Source: an uncultured Alphaproteobacteria bacterium | Lineage (GTDB): Bacteria > Pseudomonadota > Alphaproteobacteria > HIMB59 | DNA: 64,000 nucleotides | NCBI GenBank assembly: GCA_902515765.1 | Contig: CABXVZ010000005.1 | Location: 1-64,000, forward strand | Direction of reading: 5' to 3' | Shown: positions 1-9,616 of the stretch, in pieces | Numbering within the stretch: the stretch's first letter is position 1 | How the letters are laid out: each line of letters opens with the position of its first letter | The notes under the pieces: model-generated | Databases searched by the model: none | The model's input: the letters and a program-made list of their open reading frames with translations, nothing else | Told to the model about the DNA's origin: nothing | Program-made: the position numbers and the translations under genes

Positions 1-1368
1 TGTGTTTCTAAAGTATATCCCACAAGAAGTCATACTGTTGCTGCCCAGGGTGGTATCGGTGCTGCTTTAGCTAATATGGGCGAAGACAGTTGGCAATGGC
101 ATATGTATGACACTGTCAAAGGCTCAGATTGGTTAGGCGATCAAGATAGTATTGAATATTTATGTTCTAATGCTGTTGATTCCATTGTTGAGTTAGAGCA
201 TTACGGAATGCCTTTCTCTAGAACTGAAGATGGTAAAATTTATCAAAGACCTTTTGGTGGGCATATGACTAAAAATGGAAAAGGCGCCCCTGCCAGCAGA
301 GCGTGCGCTGCAGCAGATAGAACAGGCCATGCCCTTCTTCATACACTTTACCAACAAAGTCTTAAAAATAACGTTGATTTTTATAACGAATATTTTGCAG
401 TTGATCTTCTAAAGGATAATAATGACACTATTTGTGGTCTTTTGGCCATTAACGTTGAAGACGGAACCTTACACCGCTTCATTGCAAAAATGACTATCTT
501 GGCTACTGGAGGTTATGGAAGAATATTTCAATCCTCTACCAGTGCACATATATGTACTGGTGATGGTGCAGGTATTGCCCTAAGAGCAGGCCTACCCTTG
601 TCAGATATGGAATTTATTCAATTTCACCCTACTGGTATTTACGGAGTAGGTGTTTTAATTTCAGAGGCTGCAAGGGGAGAAGGTGGAGTTTTAAAAAATA
701 ATGAAGGAACAAGATTTATGTTAGAGTATGCCCCAAATGCAAAAGACCTTGCTGCAAGAGATGTCATTTCAAGGTTCATCAGCAAAGAGATTAGTGCAGG
801 TAGAGGATGTGGGCCAAACAAAGATTATATCAACCTTCACCTAGAGCATCTAGATGCAGACATGCTTGCAAAAAGACTTCCAGGTATTTCTGAGTCAGTG
901 AAAGCATTCTGTGGCAGAGATGTCTCTAAAGAACCAATCCCAGTAATACCAACTGTTCATTATTGTATGGGAGGAATTCCAACTAATTTCAAGGCTGAAG
1001 TTTTAAAACCTACTGACTCAAACTCAGAGGAAATATGTGAAGGCATAATGGCAATTGGTGAAACAGCATGCGCTTCAGTTCATGGAGCTAACCGACTGGG
1101 CACCAATGCTCTTGCTGAACTTGTAGTTTTTGGTAGAGGAGCTGCAATACAAACGGGACAAGTTATAGACCAAAATGAATCTCTCAGAATGCCCTCCCAA
1201 GCTCATACAAATTTAGTTATCGAAAGACTTCAAGCTATTAAAAGCAATAAGGGAGATATATCTGTAGGAGAGCTTCGAGAAAAAATGCAAAAGACAGTTC
1301 AAAAAAGATTTGGAGTTTATAGAGAAAGTGAAGCTTTCATTAAAAAATTATCCATGAGAAGATGGTAG
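1..1368 (+). CDS. sdhA: Succinate dehydrogenase flavoprotein subunit, 5' end outside window and 3' end truncated
   Basis: Reading frame 1 is open from base 1 ([27 protein letters not shown]...) into the listed ORF. SdhA motifs: [41 protein letters not shown]. Stops about 140 aa short of usual SdhA length. Confidence 0.93.
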   Translation, partial: CVSKVYPTRSHTVAAQGGIGAALANMGEDSWQWHMYDTVKGSDWLGDQDSIEYLCSNAVDSIVELEHYGMPFSRTEDGKIYQRPFGGHMTKNGKGAPASRACAAADRTGHALLHTLYQQSLKNNVDFYNEYFAVDLLKDNNDTICGLLAINVEDGTLHRFIAKMTILATGGYGRIFQSSTSAHICTGDGAGIALRAGLPLSDMEFIQFHPTGIYGVGVLISEAARGEGGVLKNNEGTRFMLEYAPNAKDLAARDVISRFISKEISAGRGCGPNKDYINLHLEHLDADMLAKRLPGISESVKAFCGRDVSKEPIPVIPTVHYCMGGIPTNFKAEVLKPTDSNSEEICEGIMAIGETACASVHGANRLGTNALAELVVFGRGAAIQTGQVIDQNESLRMPSQAHTNLVIERLQAIKSNKGDISVGELREKMQKTVQKRFGVYRESEAFIKKLSMRRW

Positions 1369-1705
1369 TCATTATAATATTTGCTATTAATATGATATAT
1401 GTAGTTAGGTAAACATTCTTAATATCCATGCCAAGTGCATAAGACCATAAAAAGTATTTGAACCCGTTTAATAAATGATGGTTAAAAATAAAAAACCATA
1501 AAATAAAAATTAATTTTATTGGGATGAAATTAATAAAAGTCATTAATAATGAATTTAGTTGCGGACTTATATTTACGCTACCTAGCAAAATAGCAAAAAA
1601 AGGTAAAGAAAAAGCAAAGGCGATCATGCCTATTCTACTTGATATAGAAAATATCATCGTCAAAAAAGGTCTATAAATTTGTAGATGTGGGGATAGTGGA
1701 GCCAT
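1340..1705 (-). CDS. sdhC: Succinate dehydrogenase cytochrome b556 subunit
   Basis: N-terminus [12 protein letters not shown] is the SdhC signature; three hydrophobic segments; [13 protein letters not shown] matches the haem-ligand region. Confidence 0.85.
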   Translation of the reverse strand: MAPLSPHLQIYRPFLTMIFSISSRIGMIAFAFSLPFFAILLGSVNISPQLNSLLMTFINFIPIKLIFILWFFIFNHHLLNGFKYFLWSYALGMDIKNVYLTTYIILIANIIMTTIFSWIIF

Positions 1706-1868
1706 TTTTTCTAAATATAGACAAATAAATTTTATAGTAAAAACTTATTATTTTATTAATTCATGCGTCTTATGAATAAGTAGGATTGTGGAAAAATTGT
1801 TAATTAAATGTCAATTTTCTTTGATTTTTGAATCATCAATTGAATTTAAAGTGTTTATTATTGAATTT

Positions 1869-1957
1869 GGTCGTCTATTGAAGCTTTGGTTTCTTGGGCG
1901 CTGGGTCTCACCCCGCATGAGAAAACTTTATTTTTTAATGAAGTTGGCGCCCCGACC
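1869..1957 (+). ncRNA. Unassigned multi-stem structured RNA candidate upstream of dctQM
   Basis: GGTCG(1869-1873)/CGACC(1953-1957); GGGCGC(1896-1901)/GCGCCC(1947-1952); GGGT/ACCC or alternative TCTCA/TGAGA; AACTTTAT(1924-1931)/ATGAAGTT(1938-1945). GC-rich island in an AT-rich intergenic region. Confidence 0.5.
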
Positions 1958-2005
1958 TACTTTTACTTATATCATATAAAGAACTTGCGTATATAATTCG
2001 CGTTT

Positions 2006-2545
2006 ATGTCAGTATTAGCCCAAATATCAAGAGTTATTGATAAAGTAAATTCCTACATAGGCAATCTTTGTGCAATTTTTGCTTTTTCAATGGTAATTGT
2101 CGTCTTCACTGTTGTGGTTTTGAGGTATGGATTCAATATTGGTTTTATCTGGATGCAAGAGGTTTATGTTTGGCTACATAGTTTTGTATTTATGCTAGGT
2201 GCAGGATTTACCTATTTAGCTAATGAGCATGTTCGCATAGATGTGTTTTACCGCGATGCTTCAAAAAAATATAAAGCAACAGTTGATTTGCTTGGTAACG
2301 TGATATTGCTATTACCTTTTCTTTATATTATATGGAAATATAGTTATCCTTTTGTTTATCGATCATTTTTAATGGGAGAAGTCTCTAGGGAAGCGGGAGG
2401 CATGCCTGCCTTATTTGTACTTAAAAGTGCCATACTTTGGTTTTGTTTAGTTTTATTTCTCCAAGTTATTTCGAATATATGTAAATCTTTGTTAACCTTA
2501 TCTAATACCTCGTCTCCTTTAATATCAGAAAATAGAAATAAATGA
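2006..2545 (+). CDS. TRAP transporter small permease subunit (DctQ family)
   Basis: Four hydrophobic segments, GFIWMQEVYVWLHSFVFMLGAGFTY; followed by a DctM homologue with 4-nt overlap. Confidence 0.9.
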   Translation: MSVLAQISRVIDKVNSYIGNLCAIFAFSMVIVVFTVVVLRYGFNIGFIWMQEVYVWLHSFVFMLGAGFTYLANEHVRIDVFYRDASKKYKATVDLLGNVILLLPFLYIIWKYSYPFVYRSFLMGEVSREAGGMPALFVLKSAILWFCLVLFLQVISNICKSLLTLSNTSSPLISENRNK

Positions 2546-3918
2546 TAACTCCTGAAATCCTTTCTATCATAATGTTTTTGACTACTTTAGGGTTATTGCT
2601 TTTTGGTTTTCCAGTTGCCTTCACTCTCGCTGGCTCCGCTCTTATATTTGGATTTCTAGGTGATGCCCTAGAAGTATTTAATTTTAGAATGATTGGATTT
2701 TTTCCCCAAAGAATATTTGGAACAATGATCAACGAGCCTTTGGTGGCTGTTCCTTTGTTTATCTTTATGGGAATAATGCTTGAAAAAACCAAAATTGCAG
2801 CTGGACTATTACAATCAATTGGCGAGCTTTTTGGATCTACTAAAGGAGGACTTGGTATTGGCGTTGTGATAGTTGGTATGTTGCTAGCGGCCTCTACTGG
2901 GATTGTGGGAGCTACCGTTGTGACTATGGGAATGTTGTCTTTACCTTCAATGATGAAGGCAGGCTATGACCAAAAAATTGCTACAGGTACAATTTGTGCA
3001 GCTGGAACCCTAGGCCAAATAATACCTCCTTCAATTGTTCTTGTTTTATTAGCAACAATTTTACAGGGCGCTAATGAGGAGGCTGCGATGCTTGTTGGTA
3101 ATCTTGCCCCTGAGCCTGTTACTGCAATTGATTTATTTGCAGGTGCTCTTTTACCTGGGCTGCTTTTAGTTGTTTTATTTATCATTTTTATTTATTTTTA
3201 TGCCCGTATAAATCCAAGTTCTTGTCCTCCAGTTGAGACCAATAAATCAAGAGGTGAGATATATTTGGAAGCTGCAAAATCAATTATTCCTCCCCTTACT
3301 TTAATTGTACTGGTATTAGGTTCGATATTATTTGGTGTGGCCACACCTACTGAGTCTGCATCAGTGGGGGCAGTGGGAGCAGCAATTATTGCCCTGATGA
3401 AAGGGGAGTTAAATTATAAAAATTTAAAAGAAACTGCATTAGGAACTGTGAAGTTAAGTTCTTTTGTTTTTGTTATCCTCATAGGAGCCTCAATGTTTTC
3501 ATTAGTATTTCGTGGCTTTGGAGGTGATGAGATGATTGAGCATTTTCTTGGAGGTCTACCTGGCGGTCTTTATGGTGCCTTAATAGTAGTCATGTTAGTA
3601 ATATTTCTTTTAGGATTTTTTCTTGATTATATAGAAATAATATTTGTAATAGTTCCCTTAGTTGGTCCAATTTTAATAGCTAATGGAGCTGATCCTTTGT
3701 GGTTAGGAATTTTAATTTCTTTAAATCTTCAGACTAGCTTCCTAACTCCTCCTTTTGGTTTTTCACTTTTCTTTTTGAGGGGTGTAGCACCAGATGAAAT
3801 CCAAACTCGAAATATGTATAAAGGAGTTATTCCTTTTATAGGAATTCAAATATTAGCAATTTTCATAGTTGGTTTTTTTCCAGAGATTGCTACCTGGTTG
3901 CCAGATAAAATGTTTTAA
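2542..3918 (+). CDS. TRAP transporter large permease subunit (DctM family)
   Basis: Polytopic; GIVGATVVTMGMLSLPSMMKAGYDQKIATGTICAAGTLGQIIPPSI is typical of DctM. Confidence 0.94.
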   Translation: MITPEILSIIMFLTTLGLLLFGFPVAFTLAGSALIFGFLGDALEVFNFRMIGFFPQRIFGTMINEPLVAVPLFIFMGIMLEKTKIAAGLLQSIGELFGSTKGGLGIGVVIVGMLLAASTGIVGATVVTMGMLSLPSMMKAGYDQKIATGTICAAGTLGQIIPPSIVLVLLATILQGANEEAAMLVGNLAPEPVTAIDLFAGALLPGLLLVVLFIIFIYFYARINPSSCPPVETNKSRGEIYLEAAKSIIPPLTLIVLVLGSILFGVATPTESASVGAVGAAIIALMKGELNYKNLKETALGTVKLSSFVFVILIGASMFSLVFRGFGGDEMIEHFLGGLPGGLYGALIVVMLVIFLLGFFLDYIEIIFVIVPLVGPILIANGADPLWLGILISLNLQTSFLTPPFGFSLFFLRGVAPDEIQTRNMYKGVIPFIGIQILAIFIVGFFPEIATWLPDKMF

Positions 3919-3923
3919 CAATC

Positions 3924-3949
3924 ATCATCCCCGAAATCTCGGGGATGAT
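3924..3949. terminator. Bidirectional terminator between convergent TRAP genes
   Basis: Perfect 11-bp stem ATCATCCCCGA-aatc-TCGGGGATGAT with AT-rich flanks. Confidence 0.85.
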
Positions 3950-3966
3950 ATAATTTAAAGTAATTT

Positions 3967-5094
3967 TTAAGAAGAAGGATACGCAAATGGTAGACTTCTA
4001 ACTCTCATGTACTCTCTTTCAGAAGTGTTAGTCCATCTAAGAATAGTAGATCTAAACTCAACAATATGAGAGAAGAGTTCCTGAGATATGGAATCTTCAG
4101 ATGCGATTGAACTACAAACTTCACCCGCTCTTTGGCCAAGCGCATTCATAACTTCATCTGGTAATTGTCTCATTTGAACGCCATGCTCATTAATCAGCTT
4201 TTGATAAGCACTGTCATTTATAGCTTGGAACATTGATAATACTTCCATGTTTACCGCCTTTGAAGCAACAGTAATTAGTTCTTTAGTTGCGTCATCCAGC
4301 TTCTCCCATTCAAACATATCGATTGAACAGTCAAGAATAGTTGCTGGTTCGTGCCAACCTGGGTTATAGTAATATTTAGCAGCTTGATGTAAGCCTTTAC
4401 CTAAATCTGCGGCTGGGCCAATCCACTCAGTAGCATCAATAGCGCCTGAAGCAAGAGATGGTAGAACGTCAGCACCGGCTAATAGAACAGTATTTGCACC
4501 AAAAGATTTTAATACTTCTCCACCAAGTCCCGGCATTCTAATTTTTAAGCCATCAAAATCAGAGATAGCGTTTATTTCTTTATTAAACCATCCCCCCATT
4601 TGATTACCAGTGTTACCCATTGGTAGGAATTTAACACCAATAGAATTATAAGCTTTATCCGCTGCCTCAATACCTCCACCATAGTAACACCATGCATTTT
4701 GCTCTTGAGCAGTTAAACCAAAAGGTAGTGCTGCAGAAAAAGATGGGGCCATACTGATGTTTGTCCAGTAGTAACCTGCACCATAAGCCATTTGAGCTGC
4801 ACCTGATCTAACTGCATCAAGAGACTCAAGGGGTGGAACAAGTTCACCTCCATGATAAACTGTTATCTTTAATTTATCAGATTGATTATTAACGTAGCTA
4901 GCAAATCTATCTATTGCCTTACCTAGTCCACTTGCTTTACCAAACGCAGAGCAGGCAATCCATTCCATATGCCCACCAGATATAGCTGGAGCAGGAAATG
5001 ATGAAACCGCTGCGGCACCCAGTGCTGCAGCACTAGCGCCTTTCAGGAAGCTTCTTCTTTTCATAGGCTTGCTATTCTTTATCTTTTTAGCCAT
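3967..5094 (-). CDS. TRAP transporter substrate-binding protein, TakP-like (2-oxo acid type), Tat-type signal
   Basis: Tat-like N-terminus RRSFLKGASAAALG; DFDGLKIRMPGLGGEVLKSFGANTVLL; ASGAIDATEWIGP. Confidence 0.9.
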   Translation of the reverse strand: MAKKIKNSKPMKRRSFLKGASAAALGAAAVSSFPAPAISGGHMEWIACSAFGKASGLGKAIDRFASYVNNQSDKLKITVYHGGELVPPLESLDAVRSGAAQMAYGAGYYWTNISMAPSFSAALPFGLTAQEQNAWCYYGGGIEAADKAYNSIGVKFLPMGNTGNQMGGWFNKEINAISDFDGLKIRMPGLGGEVLKSFGANTVLLAGADVLPSLASGAIDATEWIGPAADLGKGLHQAAKYYYNPGWHEPATILDCSIDMFEWEKLDDATKELITVASKAVNMEVLSMFQAINDSAYQKLINEHGVQMRQLPDEVMNALGQRAGEVCSSIASEDSISQELFSHIVEFRSTILRWTNTSEREYMRVRSLPFAYPSS

Positions 5095-5122
5095 AATTAT
5101 TCCCTCCTATAATTATAAATAA

Positions 5123-6016
5123 TTAATTATTTTTATTAGTGATTATTATACCAATAATTACAGAAACAATTCCAGCGTAATGATAGGTCTCAAGTGTCTC
5201 TTGAAATACTAAATAGGCAAGAATACCGCCAAATATAGGCATCAAATGTAAAAAGGGTCCAGATTTATTTGGGCCTATTAATGCCACTCCCGTGTTCCAG
5301 CAAATATAAGAAAATATGCTTGGAAAAATACCTGTATAGCCGATCACCAGTAATGTTTTCTGATTAAATTCCAAATAGTTATTTTGAACAAAAATATCAA
5401 ATAAGAATACTGGAAATAATAAAATTACAGTAAAGACAAATGATAGGTATAAAAAGCTAAAACCCGAAACTCCAGTTTCATTTTTTTTTAAAAAAATTGA
5501 ATAAAGAGCCCATGAGGTTACTGCTAATAAAATGAATAAATCACCTGAGTAAAACTCAGAGTTTAATATATTTTGATAGTTTCCTTTAGCTATAACAAAA
5601 CTAACTCCTAATAAGGAAATAATTACACCAATCATTTGATAAATATTTGTCTCAGATTTATAGATTAATTTATTGAGTAAAATAATTAGCATGGGTGTTG
5701 TGGTTATAACCAAAAGAGAATTTATAACAGTTGTAGCAGTTAAACCTATGTAGACTAGAGTGTTGAAAAGAGTAGGGCCTGTTAATATTATTAGAAATAT
5801 CATTCCAGGCTGTTTTTTTAGAAGTAGTAAATCCTTAATTGCTTTTTGAAGACAAAACGGAGTTAAAATTATAAAAGCAATTACCCACCTATAAAAAGCC
5901 AGTGACAGAGGAGATACAAGATTTTCTAAAGAGGAGAGTCTGCCAATAATAAAATTACCTGACCAAAAAAGGGAAGCGAAACATAAAAAGATTGCTGCCT
6001 TTAAAGAATTACTCAC
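5123..6016 (-). CDS. EamA/DMT superfamily transporter
   Basis: About 10 hydrophobic helices, N-terminal FASLFWSGNFIIGR, paired EamA repeats. Confidence 0.88.
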   Translation of the reverse strand: MSNSLKAAIFLCFASLFWSGNFIIGRLSSLENLVSPLSLAFYRWVIAFIILTPFCLQKAIKDLLLLKKQPGMIFLIILTGPTLFNTLVYIGLTATTVINSLLVITTTPMLIILLNKLIYKSETNIYQMIGVIISLLGVSFVIAKGNYQNILNSEFYSGDLFILLAVTSWALYSIFLKKNETGVSGFSFLYLSFVFTVILLFPVFLFDIFVQNNYLEFNQKTLLVIGYTGIFPSIFSYICWNTGVALIGPNKSGPFLHLMPIFGGILAYLVFQETLETYHYAGIVSVIIGIIITNKNN

Positions 6017-6025
6017 AAAAAAATA

Positions 6026-7174
6026 TTATAATCTTTCTATAGCCATAGCTAATCCCTGGCCCCCACCAATACACATGCTAGCGACACCGAATTTTTGTTT
6101 TGTCCTTTTTAATTGATGGGCAAGTGTAGTAAGAATTCTTGTTCCAGAACATCCAATGGGATGACCTAATGCAATAGCACCTCCAACAATATTTAGTTTA
6201 TTCGGATCTATCTTTAAAGATCGCTGAACAGCCACTGAAGTTGCCGCGAAAGCCTCATTAATTTCAATTAAGTCAAAAAAGCCAATTTTTACAGACATTT
6301 TTTTCATTAACTTTTGTATAGCAGTAATGGGTGTGACTCCCATGAAGTCAGGATTCCCAGCCGAAGCAGACCAATCTAAGACCTTAGCTAATGGCTTAAT
6401 TTTATTTGTTTTGATGTAATCACTAGATGCCAATACAAGAAAAGCAGCTCCATCATTTAAGGATGAAGCATTACCTGCCGTAACAGTACCTGTTTTTTTA
6501 AACGCAGCTTTTAATTGACTCAGTTTACTTAAAGTTGTGTCACTACGAACCTGATCTTTGTAATCAGATTTAATTAATTCATTTTTAAAATACTTATTTT
6601 TTTGTGCTTTATAAGTTTTGAGGTAAGATTGATAAGCATACTGGTCTTGTTCCTGTCTTGTTACTGTATATTTACGAGAAACATTTTCTGCAGTTATTCC
6701 CATATGCTCTTTTGAAAAAGCATCCGTTAATCCGTCATTAACGAGAGTATCGATGAAAATATTATTTCCTAATTTTTTTTCACCCGTTCTACTTAAATAG
6801 GCATGACGTGCCCTTGACATGCTTTCTTGTCCACCAGCCAAGATTAAGTCAGCTTCAGAAGTAAATATTTTAGTTGCCCCATCAATTGCAGCCCTCAATC
6901 CACTTCCACAGACTTGATTAACTACATAGGCAAAAGATGACTGTTGTAAACCTGAACTCAGGGCAACTTGTCTAGCTGTATTCATTCCTAAACCACTTGT
7001 TAGAACTTGACCGAGCACTAAACCCTCTATGTCTTTTACATTTATTTTAGGATTTCTATCTAATAAACCTTTTACACAGCTAACACCAAGGTCCACTGAT
7101 TCAATTTTTTTGTAATTACCTAAGTAGGCTCCAATAGGAGTTCTTGCTCCATCAATAATATAAACTTCTTTCAT
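6026..7174 (-). CDS. Acetyl-CoA C-acetyltransferase (thiolase)
   Basis: DGARTPIGAYLG, NQVCGSGLRAA, EAFAATSVAV, GGAIALGHPIGCSGTRI, CIGGGQGLAM thiolase motifs. Confidence 0.95.
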   Translation of the reverse strand: MKEVYIIDGARTPIGAYLGNYKKIESVDLGVSCVKGLLDRNPKINVKDIEGLVLGQVLTSGLGMNTARQVALSSGLQQSSFAYVVNQVCGSGLRAAIDGATKIFTSEADLILAGGQESMSRARHAYLSRTGEKKLGNNIFIDTLVNDGLTDAFSKEHMGITAENVSRKYTVTRQEQDQYAYQSYLKTYKAQKNKYFKNELIKSDYKDQVRSDTTLSKLSQLKAAFKKTGTVTAGNASSLNDGAAFLVLASSDYIKTNKIKPLAKVLDWSASAGNPDFMGVTPITAIQKLMKKMSVKIGFFDLIEINEAFAATSVAVQRSLKIDPNKLNIVGGAIALGHPIGCSGTRILTTLAHQLKRTKQKFGVASMCIGGGQGLAMAIERL

Positions 7175-9088
7175 CTATTTTATTTTTAAACTCTTATACT
7201 CCTGAACTGACTCTGGGTTTGCTAATGCTCCCAAATTTTGGACTTTATCATTATTAATTATTTTTTTGACAAGAATTTCTGAATTTTTACCACTTTTTGT
7301 TCTAGGAATATCCTTGATAACATATGTTCTCCATGGAACATGACGAGGACTTAGTGTTGATTTTAGGTGTTTTTTTATAGTTTCTTCAAAATTATTAGGT
7401 CTTTTGGTTAAAGTTGATTTTAAAAATAAAATAATTTTTTCATCATTGTCAGTTATAAAGCCTGTGGCAAGGCAATCTACAATCCAATTAAATTTTTGAA
7501 GACTATTATAAATCTCACTAGTACCTATCCTTACTCCCCCTGGATTTAAGGTGGCATCCGACCTGCCATATATAATATATCCACCATTGACTGTTTTTTT
7601 TACGTAATCACCATGAGACCAAATATTTTTAAATTTATTAAAATATGCAGATTTATATTTACTAAAGTTTTTATCATTCCAAAAATATACTGGTTTAGAA
7701 GGAAAAGGAGTTTTGCATACTAGTTCTCCTGTCGATTTAGTTGGCTTGCCTTTTTCATTGAAAATATCAATATTCATTCCAAGTCCAGGTCCTTGAATTT
7801 CACCAGCGTAAACAGGCAATGTAGGAACACCTAACATAAAGCATGAAACTATGTCAGTACCTCCACTGACAGAATGTATAAAGGATTTAGAATTTAATTT
7901 TTTATTCATAAATTTAAATGTCTCAGGACTTAAAGGTGATCCGGTTGATATGAAACATTTTAAGTTTTTTAAAATATTTATTTTTTTACTTTTATAATTG
8001 TTCTGAATAATTTCATAAATTTTTGCACCTGCTCCTAACATTGTAGATTTTGTTTTTTTAGTAAGATTAATTATCCGATCAACTTTAGGATAGAACGGGG
8101 AACCATCATAGAGAACAATAGAAGAACCTAATAATAAGTTAGAGACGGTCCAATTCCACATCATCCAACCGCAAGTGGTCAAAAAAAACATTTTATCAGT
8201 TTTTTTTACATTAGTGTGAAGAGAGAGCTCCTTTAAGTGTTGTAATAAAGACCCTCCATGTCCATGTGTAATACACTTTGGTAGTCCAGTTGTTCCGCTA
8301 GAGTAAAGCACGTACAGAGGATGATTAAAGTCTAATTGTGATATAGGTGATTGGTGATGAAATTTTTTATTTTTATAAATTTTTTTTAGTGGAGATTGAC
8401 TATTGGATGGATAAGAGGTTCTTATAATTTTGGGGCTACTAAGTACTTTTTTTATTTTGGCGGTATGTTTTGAGTAATTATATTTTTTTCCATTATGGTA
8501 ATAATAATCCCCTATTATTAAAATCTTGGGTTTGAGTTGAGAAAACCTGTCAACAACAGCCTGGAATCCAAAATCAGGAGAGCAAGAAGACCAAACCGCT
8601 CCGATTTTTGAGGCTGCAAGTAAGCTGATGATTGTATCTGGGATATTGGGTAAATAGCCTGCAATAACATCACCGGGACGAACGTTGAGAGACTTAAAAT
8701 AATTACTAAGGCTATTAACTTTTAGATTGAGCTCTTTGTAATTTATATTTTCCTGATATTCATTTTCTCCAATAAATTGTATCGCTAAATCCAGAGAATT
8801 ATTTCTAGAGATTAATTCATAATAATTAATTTTACATTTATCAAAAAACTTAGCTCTCCAAAACTGATGACTTGGTTTATAATTTTGAAGAATTTTATTT
8901 TTTTTTATTGAGATATCAAAAAATTCAACTATCAAATTCCAAAATTGATCGGGATGTTTATTTGTCCACTTCCACAACTTTTCATAACTCGTAAATTTTT
9001 TTTTATATTTTATCTCAATTAACTTTTGAAATTTGAATAGGTTTGTTGTTTGAATTTGTCTTTTAGAAGGCTGGTAAAGTTTATTCAT
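7175..9088 (-). CDS. Acetoacetate-CoA ligase (acetoacetyl-CoA synthetase)
   Basis: AMP-binding YSSGTTGLPK; WSSCSPDFGFQAVVDRFSQLKPKIL and YEKLWKWTNKHPDQFW typical of AACS. Start placed at MNKLYQPSKRQ, which avoids the thioesterase overlap. Confidence 0.9.
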   Translation of the reverse strand: MNKLYQPSKRQIQTTNLFKFQKLIEIKYKKKFTSYEKLWKWTNKHPDQFWNLIVEFFDISIKKNKILQNYKPSHQFWRAKFFDKCKINYYELISRNNSLDLAIQFIGENEYQENINYKELNLKVNSLSNYFKSLNVRPGDVIAGYLPNIPDTIISLLAASKIGAVWSSCSPDFGFQAVVDRFSQLKPKILIIGDYYYHNGKKYNYSKHTAKIKKVLSSPKIIRTSYPSNSQSPLKKIYKNKKFHHQSPISQLDFNHPLYVLYSSGTTGLPKCITHGHGGSLLQHLKELSLHTNVKKTDKMFFLTTCGWMMWNWTVSNLLLGSSIVLYDGSPFYPKVDRIINLTKKTKSTMLGAGAKIYEIIQNNYKSKKINILKNLKCFISTGSPLSPETFKFMNKKLNSKSFIHSVSGGTDIVSCFMLGVPTLPVYAGEIQGPGLGMNIDIFNEKGKPTKSTGELVCKTPFPSKPVYFWNDKNFSKYKSAYFNKFKNIWSHGDYVKKTVNGGYIIYGRSDATLNPGGVRIGTSEIYNSLQKFNWIVDCLATGFITDNDEKIILFLKSTLTKRPNNFEETIKKHLKSTLSPRHVPWRTYVIKDIPRTKSGKNSEILVKKIINNDKVQNLGALANPESVQEYKSLKIK

Positions 9089-9089
9089 T

Positions 9090-9479
9090 TTATTTGAATA
9101 AAGATTTGAGATCTTGAGGTATTTTCTTTGGTTGACCGAGTGGGCTAACACATACCAATATAATCTGAGAAATAAAAATAACTTTATTATTTCTAAGTAT
9201 ATTTTGTTCTAACTCAAAAGATGCATTATTGATTTTAAGAAATTTCGATTGAACAATAAGCTCATCTTCTAATTTAGCTGGATGAATATAATCACAGTTA
9301 ATTTTTTTTACTATAAATAAACAATCATAATCATCATTTAATTTTTTTAGACTAAAGCCTAAATCATTAATTAAATTAGTTCTGGCTCGTTCGGTAAATT
9401 TTAAATAATTGGCGTAGTATACAACTCCTCCTGAGTCCGTATCCTCGTAATAGATTTTTAACTTAAATTCATACATCAT
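9090..9479 (-). CDS. YbgC/4-hydroxybenzoyl-CoA-type acyl-CoA thioesterase
   Basis: YYEDTDSGGVVYYANYLKFTERAR hot-dog thioesterase signature. Confidence 0.93.
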   Translation of the reverse strand: MMYEFKLKIYYEDTDSGGVVYYANYLKFTERARTNLINDLGFSLKKLNDDYDCLFIVKKINCDYIHPAKLEDELIVQSKFLKINNASFELEQNILRNNKVIFISQIILVCVSPLGQPKKIPQDLKSLFK

Positions 9480-9556
9480 GTTGTAAGTCCTAAATAAATC
9501 AAATATGTAAGTGAAATAATAGCTATACCAAAAATTAAATATTTATATTCATTCAT
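9476..9556 (-). CDS. 26-aa single-TM small protein candidate
   Basis: MNEYKYLIFGIAIISLTYLIYLGLTT; stop TGA overlaps the start of the thioesterase ORF (ATGATG). Below the ORF-track size cutoff. Confidence 0.45.
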   Translation of the reverse strand: MNEYKYLIFGIAIISLTYLIYLGLTT

Positions 9557-9616
9557 GCTTTGATCTATTTAATATAGTTAATGAAGAGAATATATATATC
9601 GAAAATATAAATTTTT

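Noticed and set aside
1788-1979. 63-aa + strand ORF upstream of dctQ
   Set aside because: No SD, poor composition, and it overlaps the GC-rich structured element; better explained as intergenic RNA or DNA.
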